Source of the DNA: Streptomyces sp. ATexAB-D23
GTDB lineage: Bacteria; Actinomycetota; Actinomycetes; Streptomycetales; Streptomycetaceae
Reading direction: 5' to 3'
Length of the DNA stretch: 64,000 nucleotides
NCBI RefSeq assembly: GCF_000373645.1
Contig: NZ_KB892089.1
Coordinates: forward strand, 62,001-126,000
Made by a program: the position numbers and the translations under genes. The notes under the pieces were generated by a model. The model ran no database searches and was not told the origin of the DNA. It saw nothing but the letters and a program-made list of their open reading frames with translations. Below, one piece after another: positions 33,989 to 42,481 of this stretch. The stretch's first letter is position 1; every line of letters starts with the position of its first letter.

Positions 33989-34229
33989 GGGGCCAGTCAC
34001 AGCGTCGACACAGTCTGGCAGGGCGGTGTCCGGTCGCCCGATAATCGTCGTACGCCTTGGTGCCTCCTCGTGACGAGGGCGCATCAGCGCCGTCGCCACG
34101 TACCCGACCACGTGTGTCGTTCCTCCTCCGTCCCCTACCGAAGAGGCGGCACCTTCCGACGGCCCGGCCACGAGGTCCGGCATCGCAATCAGGGAGGCCC
34201 CCTTGGTATCCGCTGAAGGAGACGGCGGT

Positions 34230-35240
34230 ATGAGCAGAGCGGCGGTCCTCGCCGGACTCGGAACATACGTGCCGCGCCGCGTCGTCACTAACGAGGACCT
34301 CGCCCGGGCCATGGACACCTCCGACGAGTGGATCCGCTCTCGCACGGGCATCGCCCAGCGCCACTGGGCCCAACCCGACACCGCCACGGGTGACCTGGCC
34401 GTCGAGGCAGGCGGGCGGGCGCTGAAGTCGGCCGGCACCCATGACGTCGATCTGGTCGTCGTCGCCACGACCACGCCGGACCACCCCTGCCCGGCGACCG
34501 CTCCCCATGTCGCCCACCGGCTGGGGCTGGGCCCAGTCGCCGCGTACGACGTCGCCGCCGTGTGCAGCGGATTCGTCTACGCGATGGCGTCCGCCGCGGG
34601 CGCCATCGCCGCCGGGATCGCCGACCGCGTGCTGGTCATCGGGGCGGAGACCTACTCCAGGATTCTCAACCCCGAGGACCGCGCCACCTCGGTGATCTTC
34701 GCTGACGGCGCCGGGGCCGTGGTGCTGCGGGCCGGTGAACCGTCCGAACCGGGCGCGTTGCTCGCACACGACCTGGGAAGCGACGGCTCGCTGAAGGACC
34801 TCATCATCGTCCCGGCCGGCGGCTCACGGCAGCCGGCCGGCGCGGTGACGGCGTCCGGCACCCGCCCCGCCGAGACGTACTTCCACATGGAGGGCAAGCC
34901 GGTCTTCCGGCACGCCGTGACCCGTATGGCAGCCTCGTCCCAGACCCTGCTCGACCGCGTCGGCTGGACCCCGAAGTCGGTCGACTGGTTTGTCGGCCAC
35001 CAGGCGAACGTGCGGATACTGCACGCCGTCGCAGACCAGCTCGGCCTGGCCCGCGACCGGACAGTCGTCAACCTCGACCGCGTCGGCAACACGTCGGCCG
35101 CCTCCATCCCGCTGGCGCTCGGCGACGCCGCCTCCCGGGGGTTGCTGACGCCCGGCGACCGAATCCTGATGAGCGCCTTCGGGGGCGGCTTGACCTGGGG
35201 CTCCACAGCCCTGGTGTGGCCGGAGATCGTGGCGGGCTGA
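34230..35240 (+). CDS. 3-oxoacyl-ACP synthase III (KAS III) family enzyme
   Basis: 336 residues. The ATG at 34230 has AAGGAGA 7 bases upstream, so the GTG at 34203 is not needed. The catalytic triad is complete: Cys112 (DVAAVCSGF), His257 (VGHQANVR) and Asn287 (RVGNTSAAS). The N-terminus (GLGTYVPRRVVTNEDLA, then TSDEWIRSRTGI) is FabH-like. It would condense an acyl-CoA starter with malonyl-ACP, or transfer an acyl group. In a cluster with one ACP and no other ketosynthase, it is the only C-C bond-forming condensing enzyme visible. Confidence 0.93.
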   Translation: MSRAAVLAGLGTYVPRRVVTNEDLARAMDTSDEWIRSRTGIAQRHWAQPDTATGDLAVEAGGRALKSAGTHDVDLVVVATTTPDHPCPATAPHVAHRLGLGPVAAYDVAAVCSGFVYAMASAAGAIAAGIADRVLVIGAETYSRILNPEDRATSVIFADGAGAVVLRAGEPSEPGALLAHDLGSDGSLKDLIIVPAGGSRQPAGAVTASGTRPAETYFHMEGKPVFRHAVTRMAASSQTLLDRVGWTPKSVDWFVGHQANVRILHAVADQLGLARDRTVVNLDRVGNTSAASIPLALGDAASRGLLTPGDRILMSAFGGGLTWGSTALVWPEIVAG

Positions 35241-35343
35241 GCGCTGCACCGGGACGGCCGTCGGCGCGGGAGGACCGGCGGCCGCCAGTCATGTCCGGCG
35301 GCTGTCCCGCCGTGACCGATCACAGAGACCAAGGAGCTGGACG

Positions 35344-36006
35344 ATGCCCGAACCCAAGACCGGTCCCACCCCGCTGCGCATCGCCGTCCTCGGCGCGGGC
35401 AACATCGGCCGCCCCCTGGGCCGCCACTGGCTGACCGCCGGCCACACCGTGACCTTCGGTTCCCGGACTCCGGACCGGCTCGCCGCCCTCGTCGAGGAGT
35501 CGGGCGAGCGAGCGCGGGCGGCCTCCTACCCGGATGCGGTGGACGCGAGTGACGTGGTGCTGCTCTCGGTGCCGCATCCGCATCTTGAGGAGTTGCTGGA
35601 GCAGGTGGACGACCGTCTGACCGGGAAAACCGTGATCGACGCGACAAGCCCGATCGGAGTCTCCGCCGACGGCCTGTTCAGGTCCGAGCTGGGCCCGGGC
35701 CTGACCCAGGGCACCTGGTCGGCGAAGCGGTTGCCGGGCAGTTCGGTGACGCGGGCGTTCAGCCACTTCCCGGACGAACTGCTCTGGCCGCGCGGCACGC
35801 GGCAGCGGCACTTCTGGGGGATGGCGGTCGCCGGGGACGACGCGGACGCGCTGCGGATCACGGAACGCCTCGTACACGACGCGGGCTTCGTCCCGGTACG
35901 GATCGGCGGGCTGGACGAGTCCGCGGCGTTGGAGCCCGACGGCGCGCTCTTCGGATACTTCTCGACGGCAGCCGGCCTGCGGAGGGCAGCGGGCATCAGC
36001 GGCTGA
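35344..36006 (+). CDS. NAD(P)-binding reductase (F420:NADP reductase-like)
   Basis: 220 residues with an N-terminal Rossmann motif (IAVLGAGNIGRPLGRHWLTA). DVVLLSVPHPHLEELL and KTVIDATSP follow, as in F420-dependent NADP reductases and related short dehydrogenases of Streptomyces clusters. It lies 103 bp after KAS III on the same strand and ends before a strong terminator. It may reduce a keto or enoyl intermediate; the cofactor pair is not certain. Confidence 0.82.
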   Translation: MPEPKTGPTPLRIAVLGAGNIGRPLGRHWLTAGHTVTFGSRTPDRLAALVEESGERARAASYPDAVDASDVVLLSVPHPHLEELLEQVDDRLTGKTVIDATSPIGVSADGLFRSELGPGLTQGTWSAKRLPGSSVTRAFSHFPDELLWPRGTRQRHFWGMAVAGDDADALRITERLVHDAGFVPVRIGGLDESAALEPDGALFGYFSTAAGLRRAAGISG

Positions 36007-36071
36007 GGCGTCGTACGACGGCGGCCGCGGGACGACGTACCCGTCGTCGCCCGTCGTCCGGGAAGACGAAG

Positions 36072-36117
36072 CGACCGCCTGCCCCGACCGGCCGGAGCCG
36101 GTCGGGGCAGGCGGTCG
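36072..36117. terminator. Bidirectional terminator between reductase and acyltransferase
   Basis: A perfect 20-bp stem (36072-36091 with 36098-36117) and a 6-base loop, between two convergent genes. Confidence 0.9.
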
Positions 36118-36148
36118 CCGGGTGGCTGTCTCCTCTGCCCGGCGTCGG

Positions 36149-37354
36149 TCAGCGCTCCTCGCCGGCCGCCCCGGCGGCGAGCGACAGGGACTCCGCGGGG
36201 ACCGCTTCCCGCCGGGCGGACGCCGGCCTCCTCCTCGGGTTCGACCAGCGCCGGGTGACGGGGCGCTCGATCAGGCCGTACAGCGCCCAGGACGCGAGGA
36301 TCGCGACGCCGAGGCCGAGCACCATCATGGCCGCGGCCTGCGGTGCGCTGTACGTCTTGCTCCCGAGCAGCTTCCACACACCTTCCAGCACGGTGAAGTG
36401 CACGAGATAGAAGGCGAAAGAGATGTCACCGAGCCAGACCGTCACTTTGTTACGGAAGACGGTGAAGCGGCCCTCGTCGTCCGCGATGGCACCGGCCGCG
36501 ATGAGGATGGCGGCCGGGATGACGCAGACGGCACGCGACGAGTAGATGTACGGCACGAAGTAGCCGAGCACGTAGCTGGCGATGAGCAGTGCGCCGGCCC
36601 AGACCATACCGATGTTGCGCCAGCGCCCCGACATCACCGAGCGGGCCACCAGAATGCCGAGCGCGAAGTCCAGTACCCGCGGAAACGGCAGGATGTAGGA
36701 GAAGAAGTACTGGTTTACCGAGGTCTCGGGCTCCATGGGCATGAACACGGAACCGGCCGGCGCGAGATGGGTGGAAAGAAACGGTGTGGCGATGATGCCG
36801 AGGCCGACGATCGCGACCCAGAGGTTGATCCGGTTGGCCGGGATCTTCTTGATCAGGCGGAGCAGGAACGGGAAGGACAGGTAGAAGACCGCCTCGACGG
36901 CCAGGGACCAACCAGCCGGGTTAACACCGAAGTTGATGGCGAAGTCCGGGTAGTACACCTGGAGCATGAAGAAGTTGAGCACGCCGATCTGCATGTCGGT
37001 GTGGGGTGCCGCGAAGACCACCATGGCCAGCACCCAGACCACCAGGTAGTTGGGGACGATCTTCAGAAACCGGCGGCGCCAGAAGCGCACCGCGGTGTCC
37101 GAGCCCCGAGCCGACCAGGTCAGCACGAAGCCGCTGAGCACGAAGAAGAAACTGACGCCGAGCGCGCCGGCGTGGTGTACCGAGCGGTAGTAGTCGTGCG
37201 TGTTCTCGGGGCTGAGCCAGGGCACGCCCAGAAATCCGAGCAGCGACGCGTGGTAGAGAAACACCACGAAAGCGGCGGGAAAGCGCAGCCCGGTGAGCGT
37301 GTTGAGGCGAGTGATCCGGGGGCGCCCCGTCGCACTCATTCGGTCCGTCGACAC
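36149..37354 (-). CDS. Membrane acyltransferase (acyltransferase-3 family)
   Basis: 401 residues from a GTG with GAGGAG 7 bases upstream. LNTLTGLRFPAAFVVFLYHA holds the conserved Arg and His of this family. About ten membrane helices follow, with GVSFFFVLSGFVLTW as another marker. These proteins transfer acyl groups to sugars or natural products at the membrane. It could decorate the cluster product or a cell-surface glycan. It is oriented opposite to its neighbours and shows no regulatory element of its own. Confidence 0.9.
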   Translation of the reverse strand: MSTDRMSATGRPRITRLNTLTGLRFPAAFVVFLYHASLLGFLGVPWLSPENTHDYYRSVHHAGALGVSFFFVLSGFVLTWSARGSDTAVRFWRRRFLKIVPNYLVVWVLAMVVFAAPHTDMQIGVLNFFMLQVYYPDFAINFGVNPAGWSLAVEAVFYLSFPFLLRLIKKIPANRINLWVAIVGLGIIATPFLSTHLAPAGSVFMPMEPETSVNQYFFSYILPFPRVLDFALGILVARSVMSGRWRNIGMVWAGALLIASYVLGYFVPYIYSSRAVCVIPAAILIAAGAIADDEGRFTVFRNKVTVWLGDISFAFYLVHFTVLEGVWKLLGSKTYSAPQAAAMMVLGLGVAILASWALYGLIERPVTRRWSNPRRRPASARREAVPAESLSLAAGAAGEER

Positions 37355-37483
37355 GTATCTGCTCCTCAGGGAAACGTGGGATTCGGATAAGCGCAAGTTA
37401 CCCGACCCTTCCCGCTGCTGCGGGGGTGGATTCATCCGGTTACTCCCAGCACCAGCAGAGCGACTACCAGGCAGTTTGCGATG

Positions 37484-37523
37484 GGTGGTGGCCCTACCAC
37501 CACGACTGGAAAACACTTCCCGA
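37484..37523 (+). promoter_or_regulatory. Cluster regulatory element, copy D (MFS exporter)
   Basis: Dyad GGTGGT / ACCACC (37484-37489, 37496-37501), followed by GGAAAACACTTCC (37508-37520), which matches the second dyad of copies A and B. It lies 127 bp before the MFS start and reads in the same direction as the gene. Confidence 0.7.
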
Positions 37524-37649
37524 AGACTCGGTGCGCGCGCGACGATAACCCCATACCTAAATCACCCGAACGACCCGTCAAACAATTTTCCGACCTCTTC
37601 ATCAATTCCCTGAATAATTCATCGCAGGCATATCCCATCGGGAGCAGGA

Positions 37650-38897
37650 ATGTCCCACGGTGCGACCGGTCAGTCGACCTCGCAGCACTCACCCCACGCA
37701 CCCGGCTCGGCACAGTCGGCCAAACCGGCGAAGAACTCGGCACCGCGCGGCTGGCTGGCCGTCGCCGGACTGACCCTCGGTGTCTTCTCGTTCGTCACGA
37801 CCGAAACCCTGCCGATCGGTCTGCTGCCGTCGATCGCTGACGGTACGTCGATGTCGGTCGGCGCGGCGGGCTTTCTGGTGACCGGTTTCGCCATGGTCGC
37901 GGCGGCGACAGCAGCGCCGCTGACCATGCTTACGAGCCGTATGGACCGCAAGTGGCTGCTCGCGACGCTGATGGTCTTCTACATCGCCGGCAATGCGCTG
38001 GCGATGGTGGCCTCCACCTATGCGCTGCTGCTGGCCGCCCGCATCATCGTGGCGCTGGCCCATGGTGTCTTCTGGTCCATCGCCGTGTCGATCGCCGTAC
38101 GGCTGGTCCCCGAGCAGCACGCCGTGCGGGCGACCTCGGTGGTGCTGGGCGGGATCTCGTTGGCCTCGGTCGCGGGCACGCCGTTGGGCACAGCGATAGG
38201 CCAATCGACGAGCTGGCACGTGGCGTTCGCGTGCGTGGCTCTGCTCGGTGTGCCGGTGCTGGCGGCAGCAGTGCTGTTCACGCCGACGCTGCCCGCGCAG
38301 GGCAGCGGGAACCTGCGCACACTCCTCCATGTGCTGCGCCATCGCACCCTGCTGGCGGCGATCGGGGTGACAGCGCTGGTGATGAGCGGACACTTCCTGG
38401 CCTTCACCTACGTGACGCCCTACCTGGAGGAGGTCACAGGGGTCCGGCCCTCGTTGATCAGCGTGCTGCTGCTCGTTTTCGGCGTGGCCGGACTGGTGGG
38501 CAACTTCGCGGCGGGTGCGGTGGTGGCGCATGCGCTGCGGGGCAGCCTGATCGGCAGCAGCGGACTGTTGGGCGTCGTCCTGGCAGTGATGTGGGCGGGC
38601 GGTGCGAGCACTCCGCTCGCCGTGACGATGCTGGTCTGCTGGGGCGTGCTGTACGCGGCTCTGCCGGTGGCGTTGCAGACGTGGGTGCTGCAAGCCGTCC
38701 CCGAGAAGAGCGAGGCGGCTTCCTCGTGGTATGTGGCGGCTTTCAACGGCGCCATCGGCGTCGGGGCGTTGATCGGTGGGCTGCTCACGAACGCGTCGGG
38801 ACAACGGCCGACCATGCTCGTGGCGGCGGTGTTCGCCGCGGGCGCGACGGCACTGGCTGTGCTGTGCGGGAGGGACAGCGTGCGCCGGCGGGACTGA
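37650..38897 (+). CDS. MFS exporter (DHA1, AraJ/Cmx-like)
   Basis: 415 residues, about 12 membrane helices after a 30-residue soluble N-terminus. FSFVTTETLPIGLLPSIAD and LLAARIIVALAHGVFWS are typical of the chloramphenicol/arabinose efflux group. GGGAGCAGGA precedes the ATG. Copy D of the cluster element lies upstream, so it should be co-regulated with biosynthesis and is the likely product exporter and self-resistance pump. Confidence 0.9.
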   Translation: MSHGATGQSTSQHSPHAPGSAQSAKPAKNSAPRGWLAVAGLTLGVFSFVTTETLPIGLLPSIADGTSMSVGAAGFLVTGFAMVAAATAAPLTMLTSRMDRKWLLATLMVFYIAGNALAMVASTYALLLAARIIVALAHGVFWSIAVSIAVRLVPEQHAVRATSVVLGGISLASVAGTPLGTAIGQSTSWHVAFACVALLGVPVLAAAVLFTPTLPAQGSGNLRTLLHVLRHRTLLAAIGVTALVMSGHFLAFTYVTPYLEEVTGVRPSLISVLLLVFGVAGLVGNFAAGAVVAHALRGSLIGSSGLLGVVLAVMWAGGASTPLAVTMLVCWGVLYAALPVALQTWVLQAVPEKSEAASSWYVAAFNGAIGVGALIGGLLTNASGQRPTMLVAAVFAAGATALAVLCGRDSVRRRD

Positions 38898-39666
38898 GGC
38901 CGCCCGCGGACCTCGCGCCGGCTCCGGGCCGGGCAGGCCGGGTGGCCGCGCCGAACCGAACTGGACGCAGACCGCGCTCGGTTCGGCGAAGCCTGCGCGG
39001 TGCTCCAGCAGACTCACATCGGTGGGCAGCAGGTCCGACTTCGCGATCCGCGCCGTCACTCGCCGCTGCTGCGCCCGGCCCCGGGCCGAACGGCACTTGC
39101 GTATGAACCTGCGGGCCGTGGTGTCGGCCTCCGGCGGCCACGTGCGGGTGCCGGCCGGGACGCCGGTGATCCTGCGCGGGTACCACGGTGGCAGACGCCC
39201 ACGGGCGCCAATGGTGTCCGGGCAAGGATTTCGACTGGTGGAAACAGGAGCAGTTCGGCCGCCATGAACAGAGCGTTGTTGTACCCCAGACCGTGTCCGG
39301 TCCACTCTCCCGCGCCTGCGAACAAGGTGAGCTCCAGGCGTTCCGGCGCGCGGGCGAGCGTGGCGTCGCCTGCGACGCCGCCCAGTGTTGATGTCGTCCC
39401 GGGCTGCAGTCACCGCGTCGTTCTGAGCGCGCCCGGCCGGGTACCCCGCGAGGATCTGCGACAACCGTGATCCACGACCCGAGCGCGGCTCTGCCTCTCA
39501 GCCCCGTAGCGCCCCACCCCTTGTCCAGGGACTTTTCAGGGACTTTCAGCGCTGTCCGAGGGACTTTCGAGGGACTTTACGCCACCTGACGCAGCAAGCC
39601 CTTGAAAGCCCGGAAAGGGCCTCCGCTGCAGGTCAAAGGGCCTTTCCCAGGCAAAGCCGCAGGTAG
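38898..39666. other. Gene-poor region at the right end of the island
   Basis: 769 bp with no frame I can support as a gene. One short minus-strand stretch (near 39220-39320, WTGHGLGYNNALFMAAELLL) looks protein-like and may be a gene remnant. The last 150 bases hold four AGGGACTTT repeats (39527-39578), then CGGAAAGGG and CCTTTCCC stretches forming an imperfect hairpin beside the right border. Confidence 0.6.
39527..39578 (+). repeat. Four AGGGACTTT direct repeats near the right border
   Basis: Copies start at 39527, 39538, 39559 and 39570, so they form two pairs each spaced 11 bp, about one DNA turn. Regularly phased short repeats beside an attachment site resemble integrase arm sites. An alternative is the trace of a decayed gene. 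Confidence 0.55.
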
Positions 39667-39701
39667 CGGCAGACGAGTCGGGCTGTACGCCGGGTTCTGT
39701 C
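39655..39701 (+). repeat. rnpB 3' end: right attachment-like repeat
   Basis: Direct-repeat partner of 18157-18203 (45/47 identical). It contains the 3' terminal 35 bases of intact rnpB plus 12 flanking bases, and marks the right border of the island. Confidence 0.85.
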
Positions 39702-40076
39702 GCCCGGTCGCCTCGCGGCGGCCGGGGAGACGGCCATCCATCTAGGACCGGCATTGCTGCCGGCCTCGTGCGGTCTACCCGCGAACTCGGGCGGGCAGCC
39801 CTCAAGCGTTCGCGCAGGAGCACCGAGGTGCTCCCTCTTGACCTTGCTCCGGGTGGGGTTTACCTAGCCGCCTGGGTCGCCCCAGGCGCTGGTGGTCTCT
39901 TACACCACCGTTTCACCCTTACCCGGGACCGAGGTCCCGGGCGGTCTGTTTTCTGTGGCACTGTCCCGCGGGTCACCCCGGGTGGCCGTTAGCCATCACC
40001 CTGCCCTGTGGAGCCCGGACGTTCCTCGGGAGGATCCGAAGATCCCCACGCGGCCGTCCGCCCGGCTCGTCTGCCG
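39667..40076 (-). ncRNA. rnpB: RNase P RNA (type A)
   Basis: About 410 bases on the minus strand. Highly conserved elements are present: near the 5' end GAGGAACGTCCGGGCTCC, then ACAGGGCAGGGTGATGGCTA, in the middle GTAAGGGTGAAACGGTG and TGTAAGAGACCACC. Near the 3' end AGAACCCGGCGTACAG is followed by the sequence that pairs with the 5' end (GGCAGACGAG / CTCGTCTGCC). It is the catalytic RNA that cuts tRNA leaders. Ends are set by the terminal P1-type pairing and are approximate by a few bases. Its 3' end carries the island's integration site. Confidence 0.96.
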
Positions 40077-40100
40077 TGGGGCCCATGCTACCTGGCCGAA

Positions 40101-40217
40101 TCAGATGAACTCCGCCGTCTCCAGGTCGAACGAGAACGGCTCCGGGAAGCGGACCGACTTGCCGAACGGGACCGTGCGGTGCTGCCGGTAGTCGTCGCCC
40201 TCCGGGTCGCTGAACAG
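40101..40217 (-). pseudogene. C-terminal remnant of a Uma2-family endonuclease gene
   Basis: About 38 residues (LFSDPEGDDYRQHRTVPFGK, then FPEPFSFDLETAEF and stop) resemble the C-terminus of Uma2/DUF820 proteins, which are abundant in Streptomyces. The catalytic PD-(D/E)xK part is missing upstream, so only a fragment remains between rnpB and the TetR gene. Confidence 0.5.
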
Positions 40218-40288
40218 CGGACATGTGGCGCCCTCTCCTCGGTCGCTCGCCGGAATGGGCCATCGTGGCACAAACGGACCCGCCACTG

Positions 40289-40798
40289 TCACAACCGGCT
40301 CGACCCCAACGCGGTGATGCCCGCCGTCCAAGCCGTGGTGACGGACTCCGGGGTGGGGAAGCGGCCGTTCAGTTCCATCATGACCATGCCGTGGGCGAAG
40401 GCCCAGGCCGCGCGGGCCAGGTGGTCCTCGGGGGCCAGGGCGCGGAAGAGCGGGGCGGCGGCGCGGTCCTCCAGGTGGTGGGGGTGGGGGCGGGACGTGG
40501 TGAGGCGGTAGAGGTGGGGGTGGGCCAGGGCGTGGGCGCGGTAGGCCGTGGCCAGGGCGGGGAAGGAGCCGGGGGCGGCCGTCTCCGCCGCTTCCAGGGC
40601 CTCGGCGGTCTCCGTCAGCATCGCGTCGGCCAGCGCGTCGACCACCGAGGACTTGTCCGGAAAGTGCTTGTAGAGGGACGGGGCCGTGATGCCCAGCAGC
40701 CCCGCGAGCCGGCGCATGGTCAGCGCCTCCGGGCCCTCCTGCTCCAGGAGCATGCGGGCGGCGGCCAGGATCTGGTGCTGGCGGGCGCGGTCGGTCAC
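40289..40798 (-). CDS. TetR family transcriptional regulator
   Basis: 169 residues, short for the family. The N-terminal helix-turn-helix is ILAAARMLLEQEGPEALTMR, then RLAGLLGITAPSLYKHFPDK. The C-terminal domain (LATAYRAHALAHPHLYRLTT, then WAFAHGMVMMELNGRFP) has the WHG-type ligand-domain pattern. The target is unknown; the neighbouring RNB nuclease gene lies 65 bp upstream on the same strand. Confidence 0.93.
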   Translation of the reverse strand: MTDRARQHQILAAARMLLEQEGPEALTMRRLAGLLGITAPSLYKHFPDKSSVVDALADAMLTETAEALEAAETAAPGSFPALATAYRAHALAHPHLYRLTTSRPHPHHLEDRAAAPLFRALAPEDHLARAAWAFAHGMVMMELNGRFPTPESVTTAWTAGITALGSSRL

Positions 40799-40862
40799 GC
40801 CGGTCCTTCCGTCGTACGGGCGCGGGGCGCGGGGGCCGGACTCGCGATCGTACGAGACGCCG

Positions 40863-42302
40863 TCAGGCCGGTACGAACAGGGCCTTCGCCGTGCCCGGAG
40901 CGGCCTGGGCCAGCCGGACCCGCAGGCGCTCGCCCAGGGGCAGGGGCGCGGCGCCCTCGACGCGGGCGACGATCGCCGGGGCGTCGATGTGGACGGTGCC
41001 GGTGGCCGGTTCGTTCTCTTTCACGTCCACCACGTAACCGTCGAAGACCTCGCCCACCTTGTCCTTGAGCAGCGCCGCCTCGACCAGGTCCACCGACTCC
41101 CGCTCCACGGTGTTGGCCCGGCGCGTGCCCTCCGCCATCTCCTTGGGCAGCGCGGGCAGGGCGGCCAGGACCCATTCGGGCGGGTCCCGGTCCTCGCAGG
41201 CCGCGACGCACAGCTCGGAGGCGTAACGGTCCACGAGGCGGCGCAGCGGCGCCGTGCAGTGCGTGTACAGGTCCGCCACGGCCGCGTGCACGGCGGGCAC
41301 CGGCAGGTCGCCGGCGTCGAAGACCGTGTAGCCCGCGCCGCGCAGCAGCGTCGTGCACTCCTGGAGGAACGCCGCGTGATCCGTGCGCCCCGGGTCGAGC
41401 GAGCGGACGAGCCGCGCGTACGGGACGTGATGCGGCCAGTCGATGTGCAGGGCCTCGGCGCTGCGCCGCAGCCGGGCCACCGCGCCGTCGGGCGCGACCG
41501 GCAGCGTACGCAGGATGCCGGTGCCGCTCTCCGCCATGAGGTGGGCCGCCGCCATGCCGGTGAGCAGGGAGACCTGGGCGTTCCAGCCGTCGGCGGGGAG
41601 CGGGGCGCGGTAGGCCAGGCCGTAGCGGCCGTCGTGCTCGGTGATCTCCTGCTCGGGCACATTGAGCGAGATGCCGCCCCGGGCCACCTCCTGCTCCTCG
41701 CGGAGCGTGCCGATGTCCCGGAGCAGGGCGAGCGGTTCCTCGGCTGTGCCCGCGTCGATCTGCCGCTGCACGCCCGCGTAGTCCAGCTTGGCGCGGCTGC
41801 GTACGAGGGCCCGGCGCACCCGGGTCGCGACCGCCGCGCCCTCCGGGTCGAGGTCGATCTCCCAGAGGACCGCGGGGCGGACCCGGCCGGGCAGCAGGCT
41901 CGCGGCGTCCTCGGACAGGACCTCGGGGTGGAGGGACACCCGGCCGTCCGGGAAGTACAGCGTCGTCACCCGGCGGTGGGCCTCGGCGTCGAGCGCGCCG
42001 CCGGGGCGCACGAACGCGGCCACGTCCGCGATGGCGTAGTGCACGCGGTAGCCGTGGGCGCGACGTTCCAGGTGCATTGCCTGGTCGAGGTCCGTGGACG
42101 TGGGCGGGTCGATGGTGAGGAAGGGAAGGTCCGTCGCGTCCGCGTGCCCGGCGAGCTCCGAGCTCCGCGCGGCGTCCGCCGCCTCGGCGGACACCTCGGG
42201 CGGGAAGTCGTCGGGGAGCGACAGCTCGGTGCGCAGGCCGCGCAGGGCCGCCCGCAGCGGGGTCTCGGCTGCGCCGGTCATGTGCAGATGACGGCGGGGC
42301 AT
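40863..42302 (-). CDS. RNB-domain exoribonuclease (RNase II/R-like)
   Basis: 479 residues from the ATG at 42302. The catalytic Asp cluster lies in LTIDPPTSTDLDQAMHLER, and CTAPLRRLVDRYASEL is the conserved second RNB signature. A short C-terminal S1-like barrel (VGEVFDGYVVDVKE) follows. There is no N-terminal cold-shock domain, so it is smaller than RNase II or R, as usual for this actinobacterial group. It should degrade single-stranded RNA 3' to 5'. Confidence 0.93.
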   Translation of the reverse strand: MPRRHLHMTGAAETPLRAALRGLRTELSLPDDFPPEVSAEAADAARSSELAGHADATDLPFLTIDPPTSTDLDQAMHLERRAHGYRVHYAIADVAAFVRPGGALDAEAHRRVTTLYFPDGRVSLHPEVLSEDAASLLPGRVRPAVLWEIDLDPEGAAVATRVRRALVRSRAKLDYAGVQRQIDAGTAEEPLALLRDIGTLREEQEVARGGISLNVPEQEITEHDGRYGLAYRAPLPADGWNAQVSLLTGMAAAHLMAESGTGILRTLPVAPDGAVARLRRSAEALHIDWPHHVPYARLVRSLDPGRTDHAAFLQECTTLLRGAGYTVFDAGDLPVPAVHAAVADLYTHCTAPLRRLVDRYASELCVAACEDRDPPEWVLAALPALPKEMAEGTRRANTVERESVDLVEAALLKDKVGEVFDGYVVDVKENEPATGTVHIDAPAIVARVEGAAPLPLGERLRVRLAQAAPGTAKALFVPA

Positions 42303-42481
42303 GGTCCCGAGCGTAGGGCGGAGCGCGGAACGCGGCATTCCGAACGGAGGGCCTTGTGCCCGTACGGTGGGCCCCTCCGCCCCGTACGAACTGCCTCGCC
42401 GTCCCCGTACGCTGACCTGGGGCATCCGTGCGGTCCGCACACCGCCGCGCCTCTTCCCCGTACGTAAGAAGGAGAACCGCC

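Larger units (their letters stand above)
18157..39701. mobile_element. Probable genomic island at rnpB, carrying a biosynthetic cluster
   Basis: The 21.5-kb interval is bounded by a 47-bp direct repeat of the rnpB 3' end (18157-18203 and 39655-39701). It holds two MFS pumps, three XRE regulators and a whole small-molecule cluster. Ordinary conserved chromosomal genes lie to the right, the chitinase to the left. No integrase or excisionase is recognisable inside. The region 38898-39654 next to the right border is gene-poor and may hold decayed mobility genes. Integration at the 3' end of a conserved RNA gene that preserves its function is the usual mode for tyrosine-integrase elements. Confidence 0.7.

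Noticed and set aside
38898..39480. Possible integrase or P450 remnant at the right end of the island
   Set aside because: Short protein-like stretches are present, but no motif of either family could be found in any frame.
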